DNA of 47,510 nucleotides from NCBI GenBank assembly GCA_027420455.1, contig DAIBJA010000015.1:1-47510 (forward strand), in the 5' to 3' direction. The notes beneath the pieces are model-generated. The model did no database searches, was not told the origin of the DNA, and was given only the letters and a program-made list of their open reading frames with translations. Below are positions 31,550-39,561 of the stretch, in pieces. A program made the translations under genes and the position numbers. Origin of the DNA: Clostridia bacterium (lineage in GTDB: Bacteria > Bacillota > Sulfobacillia > JAJZYS01 > JAJYTV01). Numbering within the stretch: the first letter of the stretch is position 1; the number at the start of each line of letters is the position of its first letter.

Positions 31550-34500
31550 TTAGGGAGCGATGTCGGCGCTCGTGATCGTGAGCTCTGTGAACGCCACGAT
31601 CCTGCCGCCGTTCACCTCGTAGATGTCCACAAGGTCGTTCACCGCGACGGCGAGGTTGCTGCCTGAGGTGTACGCTGTCGCGCCGCCTGGCGGGGTTGCG
31701 CCCAGGAGCGGCGCTACTGTCGGGGCTGCGCCTACGTCTTGCACGAGGAACGTGTCGCCCGCCGTGTTCGGCGTCACGTCGATCGCCGTCGTCCCGGAGG
31801 CGCTGCCGTAGGCTGCCGCGACGGTCGTGATCGCGGGAGCCGTCTGGCCGAGATCGCCGGTGGTGAGCGGACCGACGAGGCTGAACGCCACTACGTTACC
31901 GCCAGCGTTGACCTCGTACACGCCGATGTAGTCGCCTGCGGCGGCCGCGAGGTCTGTTCCGGAGGTGTAGTTCGTGGTCACGCCGCTGCCGGTAGTCGGA
32001 GCCGCGCTCCCAACCGCCGGGGTCGGGATGCTGCTTCCGGATACCTGCACGGTCAGCGTGTCGCCACTCGCCGCAGACGCCGTGATCGTCGTGTCGCCCA
32101 AGACATCTGTGCTCGCCGCTGCCGTCGGCGCCGGACTCAGCTCCGGTGTCCACATGGCGTAGAGCGTGGTGTCGCTCGCGATCGGGAACTGACTTCCGGC
32201 CGCGTATGTCGTACCGCTGCCATCAGCTGCCGTATTCCAGCCGCTGAGGGAATCGCCGGTGCGGACCAGGCCGCCCGTATTGCCGAGTACGGTCACCGTG
32301 GAGCTCGGTGTGTAGGAGTACCCGTCCTGCGGCACCGTGCCAGAGGTGGCGCCGTTGGGGTCGTAGTGCACGGCGTAGACCGGACCCTCCTGGCCGTCCG
32401 ACCAGTTGCTGTCGATCGTGTTGTCGCCGAGGCCCGCCACGCTGACGCTGCCGGCGGGGCTGTTGGCCGCGACGTCCCCGATGTGGACCGCCGTGGAGGG
32501 ATACGACCCCGCCACGCCGTTCGGGCCCTTCAACGTGTTGCCCTCGACGGTCGCCGACACGGGTGCCGTGAGACCGGGGCTGGCGTAGGCGGCGATGCCG
32601 ATGCCCAAGGTGCCGTAGGTCTCTTGGCTCAGGAGGAAGGGGGCGCGGTACGCGGGATCGTAGGTGATGGTGTTGTTCTCTACGACATCGCCTTGTGACG
32701 CGTCATCGGACGGGTTCCAGGCGGTGTCGTCGCTGTAAACCGTAATCCCTGTTTGGCTGTCGGTGATGGTGTTGCCGACGACCTGCAGATCGCTGTTGTC
32801 CCAGAGCATGATCGCGGTGTCCGTCGCCCCGACCTGGCCCGGATTGTCGTACGCAGTGAAGACGAACCCTGTCAGGTGGTTGTCCGTGATGCTGCCGGTG
32901 GCGCCGTTGCCTGTCTCGATGCCGTTTTGGGCCCAGACGTCGTCATTGCTGGGGCCGGCGCCGAGACCCGATACGGTATTGTCCGCGATGTTGGCGTCGA
33001 TGCCGTGGCCTCCGAGGTACCAGGCGCCAACGGTGATGCCGTTGCGCTGAAAGCCCTGCACGGTGTTGCCCGTGACCGTCACGGTGTTGCCGCCCGTGTT
33101 GGGTCCGAGCATGATGCCCATGTTGCCGCCGTCCATCTGGTTGTTCACGATGGTAGCGGTCATGGTGCCGTAGCTAGCCGCGGTATCGGCGTTCCCGACC
33201 CAGATGTCGGTCCCGTATACGCCGGGGTCGGAATAGTTCCAGCCGGCCCACGGGATGCCGGTGATCGTGTTGTCGCTCACGGTGACGGTGTACGTGCCGT
33301 CGGGGGGCAGGTCATATCCGCCGGACCAGACGTCGTTCGGAACGGCGTAGATGCCGATGCTGTCCGGTATCCCCTCGCCGGTCTCGCTGATCTGGTTGCC
33401 CTGGATGTTCGCGCTGCCCGCGACGAGCTCGACGCCGGTCTGGTTGTTCGTGAGCAGGTTGTCGTCGACCAGGGTGGGCGCCGACGTCGTGTCGCCATAA
33501 AGCAGCACGCCAGCAGCGTAGTTCGCCTGGGGATCGTACTGGGCATCCGCGGCGGCTGAGTTCCCCAGGTAGTCGTTTCCGGTCACCGTGTTGCCCGTGA
33601 CGGTGCCCGTGGCGCCCCAGTCCACCTCGATGCCATTGGTGGCCAACTGAGCGGTCGGTGTGCCGGTGATCGTGTTGCCGGTGGCCGTCAAGGTGGTGCC
33701 GCTGCCGTCGCCGTAGATGCCCGTCTTGCCGTAGCCGCTGATCGATGAGGCCTGAACCGTGAGGGTGGCCCCATCCATGGCGAGGACGCCGAGACCGCTG
33801 CCGCAGCCGATGCCGCTCTGCGGCGCCCAGTTGGTCAGCGTGACATGCTGCACGGTGCCGGAGCCGCCGATGAACGCAATGCCGGCCACCTGGTTGTTCG
33901 TACCCGCACAGCCGTTGACTCCGTTGCCACTCGCGTTGCCGTCGAGCGACAGGTTCGAGATCGTCAGGGGAACGTCTGTGCCGGTCACGCCAAGTCCGGC
34001 GATCAGGGTCGAGGAGCCCGGAATGGCCACCGGACTCGCAGGCAGGGTGATGCTTGTGGGGCTGCTCGGATCGGTGCTGCCTTGGAGGGTGATGCCGGTC
34101 AACGGGTTGCCCAGCGTGGTCGCCGGCCGCTCCGAACCCGTGCCGGGGTCGATCAGGATCTGCTGGGTGTAGTCGCCGCCCGCCATGTCGATCGTGACGT
34201 CACCGCCGAAGTAGTCGGCGGCCAAGACCGCCTGATTGACCGTGGCGCAAGGCGCGCCGGGGTCGGTGCACATGTTTGTGCCGCCGAGGTCGTTGCCGGT
34301 GGTGGATACGTAGAGGGTCGCCGACACCGTGAGGGTCAGGTCGACGTTCGTGACCTGGCCTGCGCCATCTTGCACCGGAGCCGTAAGCACCCAGGTCCCG
34401 GGCGTTTCGAACGTCTGCTCGCCTGCGGGCGTCAGGGTCCAGCCGGCGGGATCGGCGTAGCTCAAAGACCCGTAAGACTGACCGTCGCTCACGCCAGGTC

Positions 34501-35830
34501 CGCTGACGAAGGTCACCTCGAAGGTCTTCGTCGTGTCGGCGCCGGTCATGCTCATGCTTGCCGAGGTCATCTGGTAGTCGGAGGTGCCGATGGTCGACGC
34601 GGGATCCATCGGAACGGTCACGCTCCAGCTGGTGCCGCTGCCTGTTGCGGCGTAGCTGCTCGGGCCGTTGCCCGACATGTTCAGGGTGATGCCCTGGACC
34701 GACACCGGCTCTGCCACGGTGGCCGTGGCGGGGGCGCTCACCGACTCGCCGCTCGCCTGCGCGGTCACGGTGATCGCGTCGTTGCCGGCGAGCGTCAGTC
34801 CACGGACAGTCCAGTCCCCGCTTCCGTCCGCGGTGACGGAGGGCTGGGCCGTGCCGTTGACGCTCAGGACGACCGTCGCGCCCGGAACGGCCGTACCACT
34901 GATGCTGGTATCGACCGCATCGATCGGGCCGTTGATGGTTGGCGTTGCCGTCTGCACCGCGGGCGGGGACCCGCCGCCTCCGGCTGCTCCGCCACCGGAC
35001 ACCGCGTAGGCGAACTGGTCGGCGGCGCCCGTCGCGCTCGTGCCCTCGGGCGTTGTCACCGTCACGTCGACCGTGCCGCTGCCGGCCGGCGCGATCGCCG
35101 TGATGGAGTTCAGGGAGTTGACGGTGAACGAGGTCGCGGCCTGCGTGCCGAAGGACACCGCGGTAGCGCCGCAGAGGCCCGCGCCGCTGATGGTGACCGA
35201 AGTTCCGCCGGCGCCGGTCGACGGCGCCACAGCGGTGACCGTCGGCTGCGTGTGCGCCGCAAGATAGGACGTCAGTTCCTTGAGCGCGTCCGACGCCTGG
35301 TCTGTCGTGAACGTCTGCGTCGGTCCGAACGAGCCGTCCGCGAAGCCCTGCAGGATGCCGATGTTCGTGGCCTCATTGACGTAGCCCCAGGCCCACTTGC
35401 CGATCGACCCCGCATCGGCATAGTTGGGCTGCTGATCGTTCAGTGCCTGGGCCTCGGTCTGCAGCCCCAGAGCCACGATCTCTACCTTGGCCATCTGCTC
35501 GCGGGTCAGGCTCCCCTGCGGTTGGAATGTGCCGTCCGGGAAGCCCGATATCCAGCCCTGCGCGCTCGCGGCCATGATATAGCCGAAGTCAGGGTCGCTC
35601 GTGGACACGTCCGAGAAGGTCTGGGGCGCATCGTTTGTGGGCTCCAGGCATAGTGCTTGTCCGAGTTGCTCGACAAACTGCGCCCGCGTTTCCTGGCTGG
35701 CGGCGGCGGCCGCCGCTTCAGGTGTGGCAGCCGCGAAGTTGAAGGCACTTGCAAAGCTCGCACTTGCCAGGACGGCGCCCATGACGGCGCCGAGCACCTT
35801 GCGCAATCCGGCTCTTGTTCCTTTAGACAC
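31550..35830 (-). CDS. Large SLH-domain surface protein with right-handed beta-helix
   Basis: About 1,426 residues. A signal peptide (KVLGAVMGAVLASASFASAF) leads to two SLH motifs (about 70-122 and 135-185), an IPT/TIG domain (195-285), an Ig-like domain (290-370), and a domain of about 125 residues (372-500) shared with the SLH protein near the window start. A long right-handed parallel beta-helix (503-1183) has many NxIxGNT-type turns such as GNTITGTPTAQLATNGIEVD. An InlB-type repeat (about 1180-1228, GWNTAADGSGTTYAAG) and two C-terminal repeats of about 95 residues follow, each with DxxxVYEVN or DLVDIYEVN. Beta-helices often bind or cut polysaccharides, but no catalytic residues are identifiable. 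GTG 35830 is chosen because GGGGAGG precedes it, though 12 bases away; an earlier ATG lacks a binding site. Confidence 0.85.
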   Translation of the reverse strand: MSKGTRAGLRKVLGAVMGAVLASASFASAFNFAAATPEAAAAAASQETRAQFVEQLGQALCLEPTNDAPQTFSDVSTSDPDFGYIMAASAQGWISGFPDGTFQPQGSLTREQMAKVEIVALGLQTEAQALNDQQPNYADAGSIGKWAWGYVNEATNIGILQGFADGSFGPTQTFTTDQASDALKELTSYLAAHTQPTVTAVAPSTGAGGTSVTISGAGLCGATAVSFGTQAATSFTVNSLNSITAIAPAGSGTVDVTVTTPEGTSATGAADQFAYAVSGGGAAGGGGSPPAVQTATPTINGPIDAVDTSISGTAVPGATVVLSVNGTAQPSVTADGSGDWTVRGLTLAGNDAITVTAQASGESVSAPATATVAEPVSVQGITLNMSGNGPSSYAATGSGTSWSVTVPMDPASTIGTSDYQMTSASMSMTGADTTKTFEVTFVSGPGVSDGQSYGSLSYADPAGWTLTPAGEQTFETPGTWVLTAPVQDGAGQVTNVDLTLTVSATLYVSTTGNDLGGTNMCTDPGAPCATVNQAVLAADYFGGDVTIDMAGGDYTQQILIDPGTGSERPATTLGNPLTGITLQGSTDPSSPTSITLPASPVAIPGSSTLIAGLGVTGTDVPLTISNLSLDGNASGNGVNGCAGTNNQVAGIAFIGGSGTVQHVTLTNWAPQSGIGCGSGLGVLAMDGATLTVQASSISGYGKTGIYGDGSGTTLTATGNTITGTPTAQLATNGIEVDWGATGTVTGNTVTGNDYLGNSAAADAQYDPQANYAAGVLLYGDTTSAPTLVDDNLLTNNQTGVELVAGSANIQGNQISETGEGIPDSIGIYAVPNDVWSGGYDLPPDGTYTVTVSDNTITGIPWAGWNYSDPGVYGTDIWVGNADTAASYGTMTATIVNNQMDGGNMGIMLGPNTGGNTVTVTGNTVQGFQRNGITVGAWYLGGHGIDANIADNTVSGLGAGPSNDDVWAQNGIETGNGATGSITDNHLTGFVFTAYDNPGQVGATDTAIMLWDNSDLQVVGNTITDSQTGITVYSDDTAWNPSDDASQGDVVENNTITYDPAYRAPFLLSQETYGTLGIGIAAYASPGLTAPVSATVEGNTLKGPNGVAGSYPSTAVHIGDVAANSPAGSVSVAGLGDNTIDSNWSDGQEGPVYAVHYDPNGATSGTVPQDGYSYTPSSTVTVLGNTGGLVRTGDSLSGWNTAADGSGTTYAAGSQFPIASDTTLYAMWTPELSPAPTAAASTDVLGDTTITASAASGDTLTVQVSGSSIPTPAVGSAAPTTGSGVTTNYTSGTDLAAAAGDYIGVYEVNAGGNVVAFSLVGPLTTGDLGQTAPAITTVAAAYGSASGTTAIDVTPNTAGDTFLVQDVGAAPTVAPLLGATPPGGATAYTSGSNLAVAVNDLVDIYEVNGGRIVAFTELTITSADIAP

Positions 35831-36464
35831 TGGCCGCGTGGACCTCCCCTCAACTTTGGACATGGGAGGCGTGCGCCGAGAGGGCAGTCGGCGATGACCA
35901 CCCGAGCCGCCGCTGACGAGCCACGCACTTCCCAAACGCCGAAGACAAAATGAACCGGCCGCCAACCGGCCGGTTACGCCTTTGCTCCTCTCCGCCATGA
36001 GGCGTCCAGTGCTGTGCGGGGAGTCATCGCTTCCGTTGGATTGTATTGCTCATCGCAGGAAACACCTTGCCTGGGCAGTGGACCTCCTTTCGGCTCACGA
36101 CGCCGTCAGGCAACTGCTTCCCTTGCGAATTTCCTGATCCTTCCTCGAAACATAGGATATGTATGACCAGGATCGACTCTTCCAGCCACGTTCCCCCTGC
36201 ATGGGCCAGCACTCGCCCTCGCATCCTCGCGGCGGTCTTCTCCGCGCGTCTCTTGGCAGGATCGCCGCGGCTAGTCTTGCGCTGCTTCGACCAACCCTCG
36301 AAGCCTGTCGCCAACTTGTGGCCGCGTCCCGGCCGAGTCGCGCGCAGGTGACAAAGATCCACAAAAAGGCGCAGAACGAGCCCGGCGTCGGGCAGATCCA
36401 TGGGATCCGCGGCGCCGGGCCTTGGGTCAGAAGGCTGGGGATTTTCAGGGGTGGATCAGCTGGC
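35831..36464. other. Intergenic region upstream of the large surface-protein gene
   Basis: Over 600 bases between the deacetylase stop and the surface-protein start, both on the minus strand. Open frames on both strands look like chance. A hairpin lies at 35953-35975. The part between about 36040 and 36170 is less GC-rich and contains AAGGAGGT on the minus strand without a convincing gene behind it. A long structured leader for the surface protein is possible; I could not match a known riboswitch. Confidence 0.45.
35953..35975 (-). terminator. Hairpin upstream of surface-protein gene
   Basis: AACCGGCC (35953-35960) and GGCCGGTT (35968-35975) pair around 7 bases, and on the minus strand CATTTTGTC follows. 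The inner 12 bases AACCGGCCGGTT are also palindromic. It may stop read-through from the deacetylase gene or act as an attenuator in the leader of the surface-protein gene. Confidence 0.5.
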
Positions 36465-37334
36465 CTAGCGCCCCGACGGTTTCCGGCCCGTGGACCTGAG
36501 CCGATCGAGGAAGCTCTTCGGGCGTTCCTTCTTGGGCTGGCTCTTGACCTTCTTGGCCCCGCAGGGCTTTTGCGGCGGAAGCTTGCGCAGAGCCTGGTAG
36601 CTGCTCTTTTGCAGAAGCTCGCCGATGCTGACGATCTTGTAGCCCTGGCCCTCGAGTGCCGGCAGGACGTGCGAGAGGGCCTGGATGGTTCCCTCGCGAT
36701 GGACGGAGCCATCGTGCATGATCACGATCCGCCCCGGTGCCGCGTCGCGCATGACGATCCGCTCGATGCCTTCGGCCGTCGCGCTCATGCGCCAGTCGCG
36801 GGTGTCGACGCTCCAGCCGATCACGGTGTAGCCGAGGCTGCCGAGGAGCTTCGAGGCGTCGTCGCTCGCGAAGCCGCCGGGCAGGCGATAGAGGTAGGGC
36901 TTCTTGCCGCCGGCCGAGGTGATGGCGTCGGAGCCGCCGGTGATCTCCTTCTGGATCTCGTCCGCCGTGATCTTGTGCAGCCACTTGTGGTTCATGCCGT
37001 GGTTGCCGATCTCCATGCCGGCCGCCTCGATCTTCTTGACCATCTCCGGGAACCGCACGACCTCCTGGCCGATCAGGAAGAAGGTGGCGTGCGCGTGGTA
37101 CTTCTGCAGGAGCTCGAGCACCTGCGGCGTGTAGCGGCGGTTCGGGCCGTCGTCGAAGGTGAAGGCGATCAGCTTCTCCTGCGTCGGCACCTCCTTCAGG
37201 AGCATCGCCTGGCGCTGCACGGCGGGAGCGGGAGCCGGGGCCGGAACGGGAGTCTTCACGGGCGCCGCGAGGGATGGAGTCGCGAAGAGGACGGACGTCA
37301 GGACGGCGAGTGCCGCCCCGCGCAGATCTGGCAT
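36465..37334 (-). CDS. Secreted polysaccharide deacetylase (NodB domain)
   Basis: 289 residues with a signal peptide (LRGAALAVLTSVLFATPSLAA) and a Pro/Ala linker. The NodB carbohydrate esterase 4 domain has all main motifs: motif 1 FTFDDGPNRR (catalytic base and metal Asp), motif 2 NHGMNHKWLH (metal-binding His), motif 3 YRLPGGFA, motif 4 VDTRDWRM, and motif 5 IVIMHDGS. Such enzymes remove N-acetyl groups from peptidoglycan or chitin-like glycans outside the cell. The C-terminal 40 residues are Lys/Arg/Pro-rich and may bind the anionic wall. AAGGAG lies 7 bases before the ATG. It may remodel the wall to which the SLH proteins attach. Confidence 0.9.
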   Translation of the reverse strand: MPDLRGAALAVLTSVLFATPSLAAPVKTPVPAPAPAPAVQRQAMLLKEVPTQEKLIAFTFDDGPNRRYTPQVLELLQKYHAHATFFLIGQEVVRFPEMVKKIEAAGMEIGNHGMNHKWLHKITADEIQKEITGGSDAITSAGGKKPYLYRLPGGFASDDASKLLGSLGYTVIGWSVDTRDWRMSATAEGIERIVMRDAAPGRIVIMHDGSVHREGTIQALSHVLPALEGQGYKIVSIGELLQKSSYQALRKLPPQKPCGAKKVKSQPKKERPKSFLDRLRSTGRKPSGR

Positions 37335-37394
37335 CGGAACACTCCTTTCAGGAGGAGCGTTCCTCAGAGCGAAGGAGGTATGCGGCCCAAGGCT

Positions 37395-38972
37395 TCAGAG
37401 TCCCGGGCCCTCGGCCGCGGAGCCTCTCGCCATCTCGCGCAGGAGGAATTTCTGGATCTTGCCGCTCGCCGTGCGCGGCAGCTCGTCGACAAAGATGATG
37501 CGCGACGGCACCTTGTAGTGGCTGAGAAGGTTTCTGCAGTGCGTGATGAGTTCCGCCTCGGTGGAGGTCTCTCCGGCCCGCAGCGCGACGAACGCGACCG
37601 GCGTCTCGCCCCAATGCGGATGCGGCGCCGCGACGACGGCCGCCTGCGCGACGGCCGGGTGACGGTAAAGCGCCCCTTCCACCTCGAGCGAAGGGATGTT
37701 CTCGCCGCCCGAGATGATCATGTCCTTCTGGCGGTCCCGGATTTCGATGTAGCCGTCGGGATGGCGCACGGCGAGATCGCCCGTGTGGAACCAGCCGCCC
37801 TGCATGGCGTGCCGCGTGGCTTCCTCGTCGCGGTAGTAGCCCGCCATGATCACGTTGCCGCGCGCCACCACCTCGCCCATCTCCTGGCCATCCGGCGCGA
37901 CGTCGGTCATGTCCTCGCGCACCACCCGCACCTGGCCCGAGAGCGGCAGCTCGACGCCCTGCCGGGCCTTGAAGCCGGCGCGCGCCAGAAGCGGCCACTC
38001 CTCGATGCCCTTCGGCGGCTCGTTGTAGGTGAGGAAGGCCGTCGTCTCCGTGAGGCCGTAGAAGTGCTGCACCGTCCAGCCGAGTTCCTCCTCGACGCGA
38101 CGGATCACGGCCGCCGGCGGCGCCGCGCCCGCCACCGCCACGTGGACGCCGGGCGGCGCCGGGTCGTCGTCGGCTGCGCCGAGCAGCATGGTGAGGACCG
38201 TGGGGGCGGCGCATAGGCTGGTGACGCCGTAGTCGCGGATGCGGCGCAGGGTGTCGTGCGGCTCGACGGTCGGCAGCGGCACATTCGCCGCGCCGACGGC
38301 GAGACTCGCCCAGACGTAGCCCCAGCCGTTCGCGTGGAACATCGGCGCGACATGGAGGTGCACGTCGTCCGCCGTGGTGCGCATCGCGAGCAGCATGTTC
38401 ACCGTGTTGATGTAGGCGTTGCGGTGCGTCAGCCGGACGCCCTTCGGGCGCGCCGTCGTGCCGCTCGTGTAGTTGAGCGAGAGCACCTGGTCCTCGCGGA
38501 CCGCCTCGGGGTCGAAGGGCAGGCCGGGGCTTCGCTGCAAGAGCTCGTCGTAGCAGAGATAGCCCGGGATCTCGCCGCGCTGCACGATCACCTCGAGGTC
38601 CGGGAATTCCGGCAGGACCTCCGCGATGCGTGCGTAGAGCGAGGCGTCGAGCAGCAGAAGCCGACTGCCGGAGTGTCCCAGGATGTAGCGATACTCGGCC
38701 GGGCCGAGACGGGTGTTGAGCGGAACGAGGATCGCCCCGACGCCTGGCACGCCGCTGTAGCATTCGAGGGCCTCGAGGGTATTTGGCGCGAGCAGGGCCA
38801 CCCGGTCGCCCTGAAGCACGCCCCGCCGCAGCAGAGCCCCCGCGAGGAGCTCGAGGCGGCGTCCGAAATCGCGATAGCTCAGCTCAAGACCGTCGTCGAC
38901 CACGGCGAGGCGCTCCGGGTAGAGGCGCAACCCGCGCGCGACGAGCGCCAGAGGCGAGAGAGGCACCTCCAT
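37395..38972 (-). CDS. Acyl-CoA synthetase (AMP-forming, fatty-acid type)
   Basis: 525 residues, usual length for the ANL adenylate-forming family. The phosphate loop LNYTSGTTARPKGVRLTHRN (about 170), YGLTETTAFLTYN, GWFHTGDLAVRHPDGYIEIRDR, ISGGENIPSLEVE and the C-terminal catalytic Lys in TASGKIQKFLLRE are all present. It should activate a carboxylic acid, probably a medium- or long-chain fatty acid, to its CoA thioester through an acyl-AMP. Closest by pattern are the medium-chain ligases (FadK/AlkK-like), but the substrate cannot be set. GGAAGGTGA precedes the ATG. A 12-base palindrome lies 18 bases upstream of the start. Confidence 0.9.
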   Translation of the reverse strand: MEVPLSPLALVARGLRLYPERLAVVDDGLELSYRDFGRRLELLAGALLRRGVLQGDRVALLAPNTLEALECYSGVPGVGAILVPLNTRLGPAEYRYILGHSGSRLLLLDASLYARIAEVLPEFPDLEVIVQRGEIPGYLCYDELLQRSPGLPFDPEAVREDQVLSLNYTSGTTARPKGVRLTHRNAYINTVNMLLAMRTTADDVHLHVAPMFHANGWGYVWASLAVGAANVPLPTVEPHDTLRRIRDYGVTSLCAAPTVLTMLLGAADDDPAPPGVHVAVAGAAPPAAVIRRVEEELGWTVQHFYGLTETTAFLTYNEPPKGIEEWPLLARAGFKARQGVELPLSGQVRVVREDMTDVAPDGQEMGEVVARGNVIMAGYYRDEEATRHAMQGGWFHTGDLAVRHPDGYIEIRDRQKDMIISGGENIPSLEVEGALYRHPAVAQAAVVAAPHPHWGETPVAFVALRAGETSTEAELITHCRNLLSHYKVPSRIIFVDELPRTASGKIQKFLLREMARGSAAEGPGL

Positions 38973-38990
38973 GCCGTCACCTTCCCAGCG

Positions 38991-39002
38991 TTACATATGT
39001 AA
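38991..39002. promoter_or_regulatory. Palindromic operator candidate, TTACATATGTAA
   Basis: A perfect 12-base AT-rich palindrome in a GC-rich setting, in the 124-base gap between the divergent acyl-CoA synthetase and acetyltransferase genes. It overlaps a plausible minus-strand -10 region (TACATA). A TetR- or FadR-like fatty-acid regulator is a natural candidate, but none is encoded in the window. Confidence 0.5.
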
Positions 39003-39096
39003 GGCTTATGTGGCGCTCGCAGCAGCGGTGCATTTCCCGGTCGAAGGCGTGCGCATTCGCTTTTGCGACATAAGGTAGGGGGAAGGAGGGACGCCC

Positions 39097-39561
39097 ATGC
39101 CGGACGAGCGCCGCCTCGTGGAGGATCTCAGGTTCGAGGAACTCGGGCGCGTCGCCGAGATCGAGGCGACCGTCTTCCCAGAGCCTCTGGACCTTGCATC
39201 GCTCGAGCGCCTCTATCGCGATCCTTCCGTCCGCTACCTCGCGATCCGCGAGGAGGGACGCCTCGCCGCCTACTTCGGCTTTCAGGTCTCGGGACCCACA
39301 GCGCTCGTCATCAGCAACGCCACCGATCCCGCCTACCGCCGGCGCGGCTATGGCGGGCGCATCCTGCAGGAGGCCGAGGCCATCGCCGAGGCCATGGGCG
39401 CCCGCTGGTTCCTCGGCGAGGTGCGCGTCTCGAACGAGCCGCAGCGCCAGGTGCTCCGCCGCATCGGCTGGCGCGAGATCGGCAGGTGCCAAAGCTTTTT
39501 CGGCAACGGCGAGGACGCCTACATCGTGTTCCGCTGCTTCAGGGAGGGGACCTGGCCGTGA
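39097..39561 (+). CDS. GNAT-family N-acetyltransferase (RimI-like)
   Basis: 154 residues with GNAT layout: VAEIEATVFPEPLDLASLER at the N-terminus, central strands YFGFQVSGPTALVISN, acetyl-CoA loop RRRGYGGRILQEAEAIAEAM, and motif B (EVRVSNEPQRQVLRRIGWRE, FRCF). The SNEPQ pattern with the following Gly-Trp is typical of RimI-type protein N-alpha-acetyltransferases, though the Tyr of RimI (Y) motif is not clearly in place. It overlaps the Mur ligase gene by four bases (GTGA), so the two are translationally coupled. This suggests the acetyltransferase may act on a cell-wall or peptide-like substrate related to that ligase rather than on ribosomal protein S18. Confidence 0.8.
   Translation: MPDERRLVEDLRFEELGRVAEIEATVFPEPLDLASLERLYRDPSVRYLAIREEGRLAAYFGFQVSGPTALVISNATDPAYRRRGYGGRILQEAEAIAEAMGARWFLGEVRVSNEPQRQVLRRIGWREIGRCQSFFGNGEDAYIVFRCFREGTWP

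Noticed and set aside
33845-35653. A plus-strand open frame of about 600 residues
   Set aside because: It is antisense to the SLH/beta-helix gene, Arg/Gly/His-rich and without domains.
36024-36401. A minus-strand 125-residue frame upstream of the surface-protein gene
   Set aside because: Low-complexity composition, no good ribosome binding site at its start, and the AAGGAGGT inside it is not followed by a convincing start.
36159-38216. A plus-strand open frame of 685 residues
   Set aside because: It runs antisense across the deacetylase and acyl-CoA synthetase genes, both of which have full catalytic motifs.
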